Origin: CAINVV01 sp964528535
GTDB taxonomy: Bacteria > Bacteroidota > Bacteroidia > Bacteroidales > Prolixibacteraceae
DNA: 7,674 bases
Reading direction: 5' to 3'
NCBI GenBank assembly: GCA_964528535.1
Contig: CAZGSQ010000156.1
Location: 1 to 7,674, forward strand
The translations under genes and the position numbers were made by a program. A model generated the notes under the pieces. It was given only the letters and a program-made list of their open reading frames with translations. It was not told the origin of the DNA and did no database searches. Below, in pieces: positions 7,629-7,674 of this stretch. How positions within the stretch are numbered: position 1 is the first letter of the stretch; each line of letters starts with the position of its first letter.

Positions 7629-7674
7629 AGATCGGAAGAGCACACGTCTGAACTCCAGTCACCTGAAGCTATCT
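7629..7674. other. Illumina adapter contamination, right end
   Basis: This is not genomic DNA. Positions 7629-7662 match the TruSeq indexed adapter (starting AGATCGGAAGAGC), 7663-7670 are an 8-base index CTGAAGCT, and 7671-7674 (ATCT) begin the P7-side flank. The block is the exact reverse complement of 1-46. From memory the index matches the TruSeq HT D707 index. Spurious reading frames beginning MTGVQTCALPI and MCSSDL on the minus strand start in this block. Confidence 0.98.

Noticed and set aside
7256..7645. Minus-strand frame beginning MCSSDL
   Set aside because: It begins in the adapter and is an out-of-frame shadow of the TPR gene.
1..7674. Terminal inverted repeats suggesting a transposon, linear plasmid or phage genome
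   Set aside because: Both ends are sequencing adapter with an index, and the genes between them are ordinary chromosomal housekeeping and envelope genes with no transposase, integrase or replication protein.

Overview
This window looks like one complete short-read contig from a member of the Bacteroidota, most likely Bacteroidales. The lineage call rests on three things: the GyrB sequence; two upstream regions with the Bacteroides-type -7 element TAnnTTTG and no Shine-Dalgarno sequences; and a SusC/TonB-receptor-like outer-membrane barrel. No rRNA or marker beyond gyrB is present, so genus is not attempted.

Both ends (1-46 and 7629-7674) are not genomic. They are a perfect 46-base inverted pair of Illumina TruSeq-type adapter, including an 8-base index. 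Genuine sequence is 47-7628. The adapters create false protein ends: a spurious IGRAHV tail on the HtrA fragment and a spurious MTGVQTCALPI head on the TPR protein.

All five genes lie on the minus strand. In transcription order (right to left) they are: (1) a long TPR-repeat protein, cut at its N-terminus by the right contig end; (2) a 593-residue outer-membrane beta-barrel with a TonB-box-like segment but no recognisable plug, 18 bases downstream of the TPR gene; (3) gyrB, complete, behind a clear Bacteroidota promoter just after the barrel's stop codon; (4) a LOG-family (lysine-decarboxylase-like fold) protein, 19 bases after gyrB and probably cotranscribed with it; (5) an HtrA/DegP-type envelope serine protease with its own putative promoter, cut at its C-terminus by the left contig end before the catalytic serine motif.

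The TPR-barrel pair is the least characterised part and the best candidate for an undescribed envelope function. gyrB, the LOG protein and HtrA are ordinary housekeeping or stress genes. I see no mobile element, CRISPR array, tRNA, rRNA or defence system.
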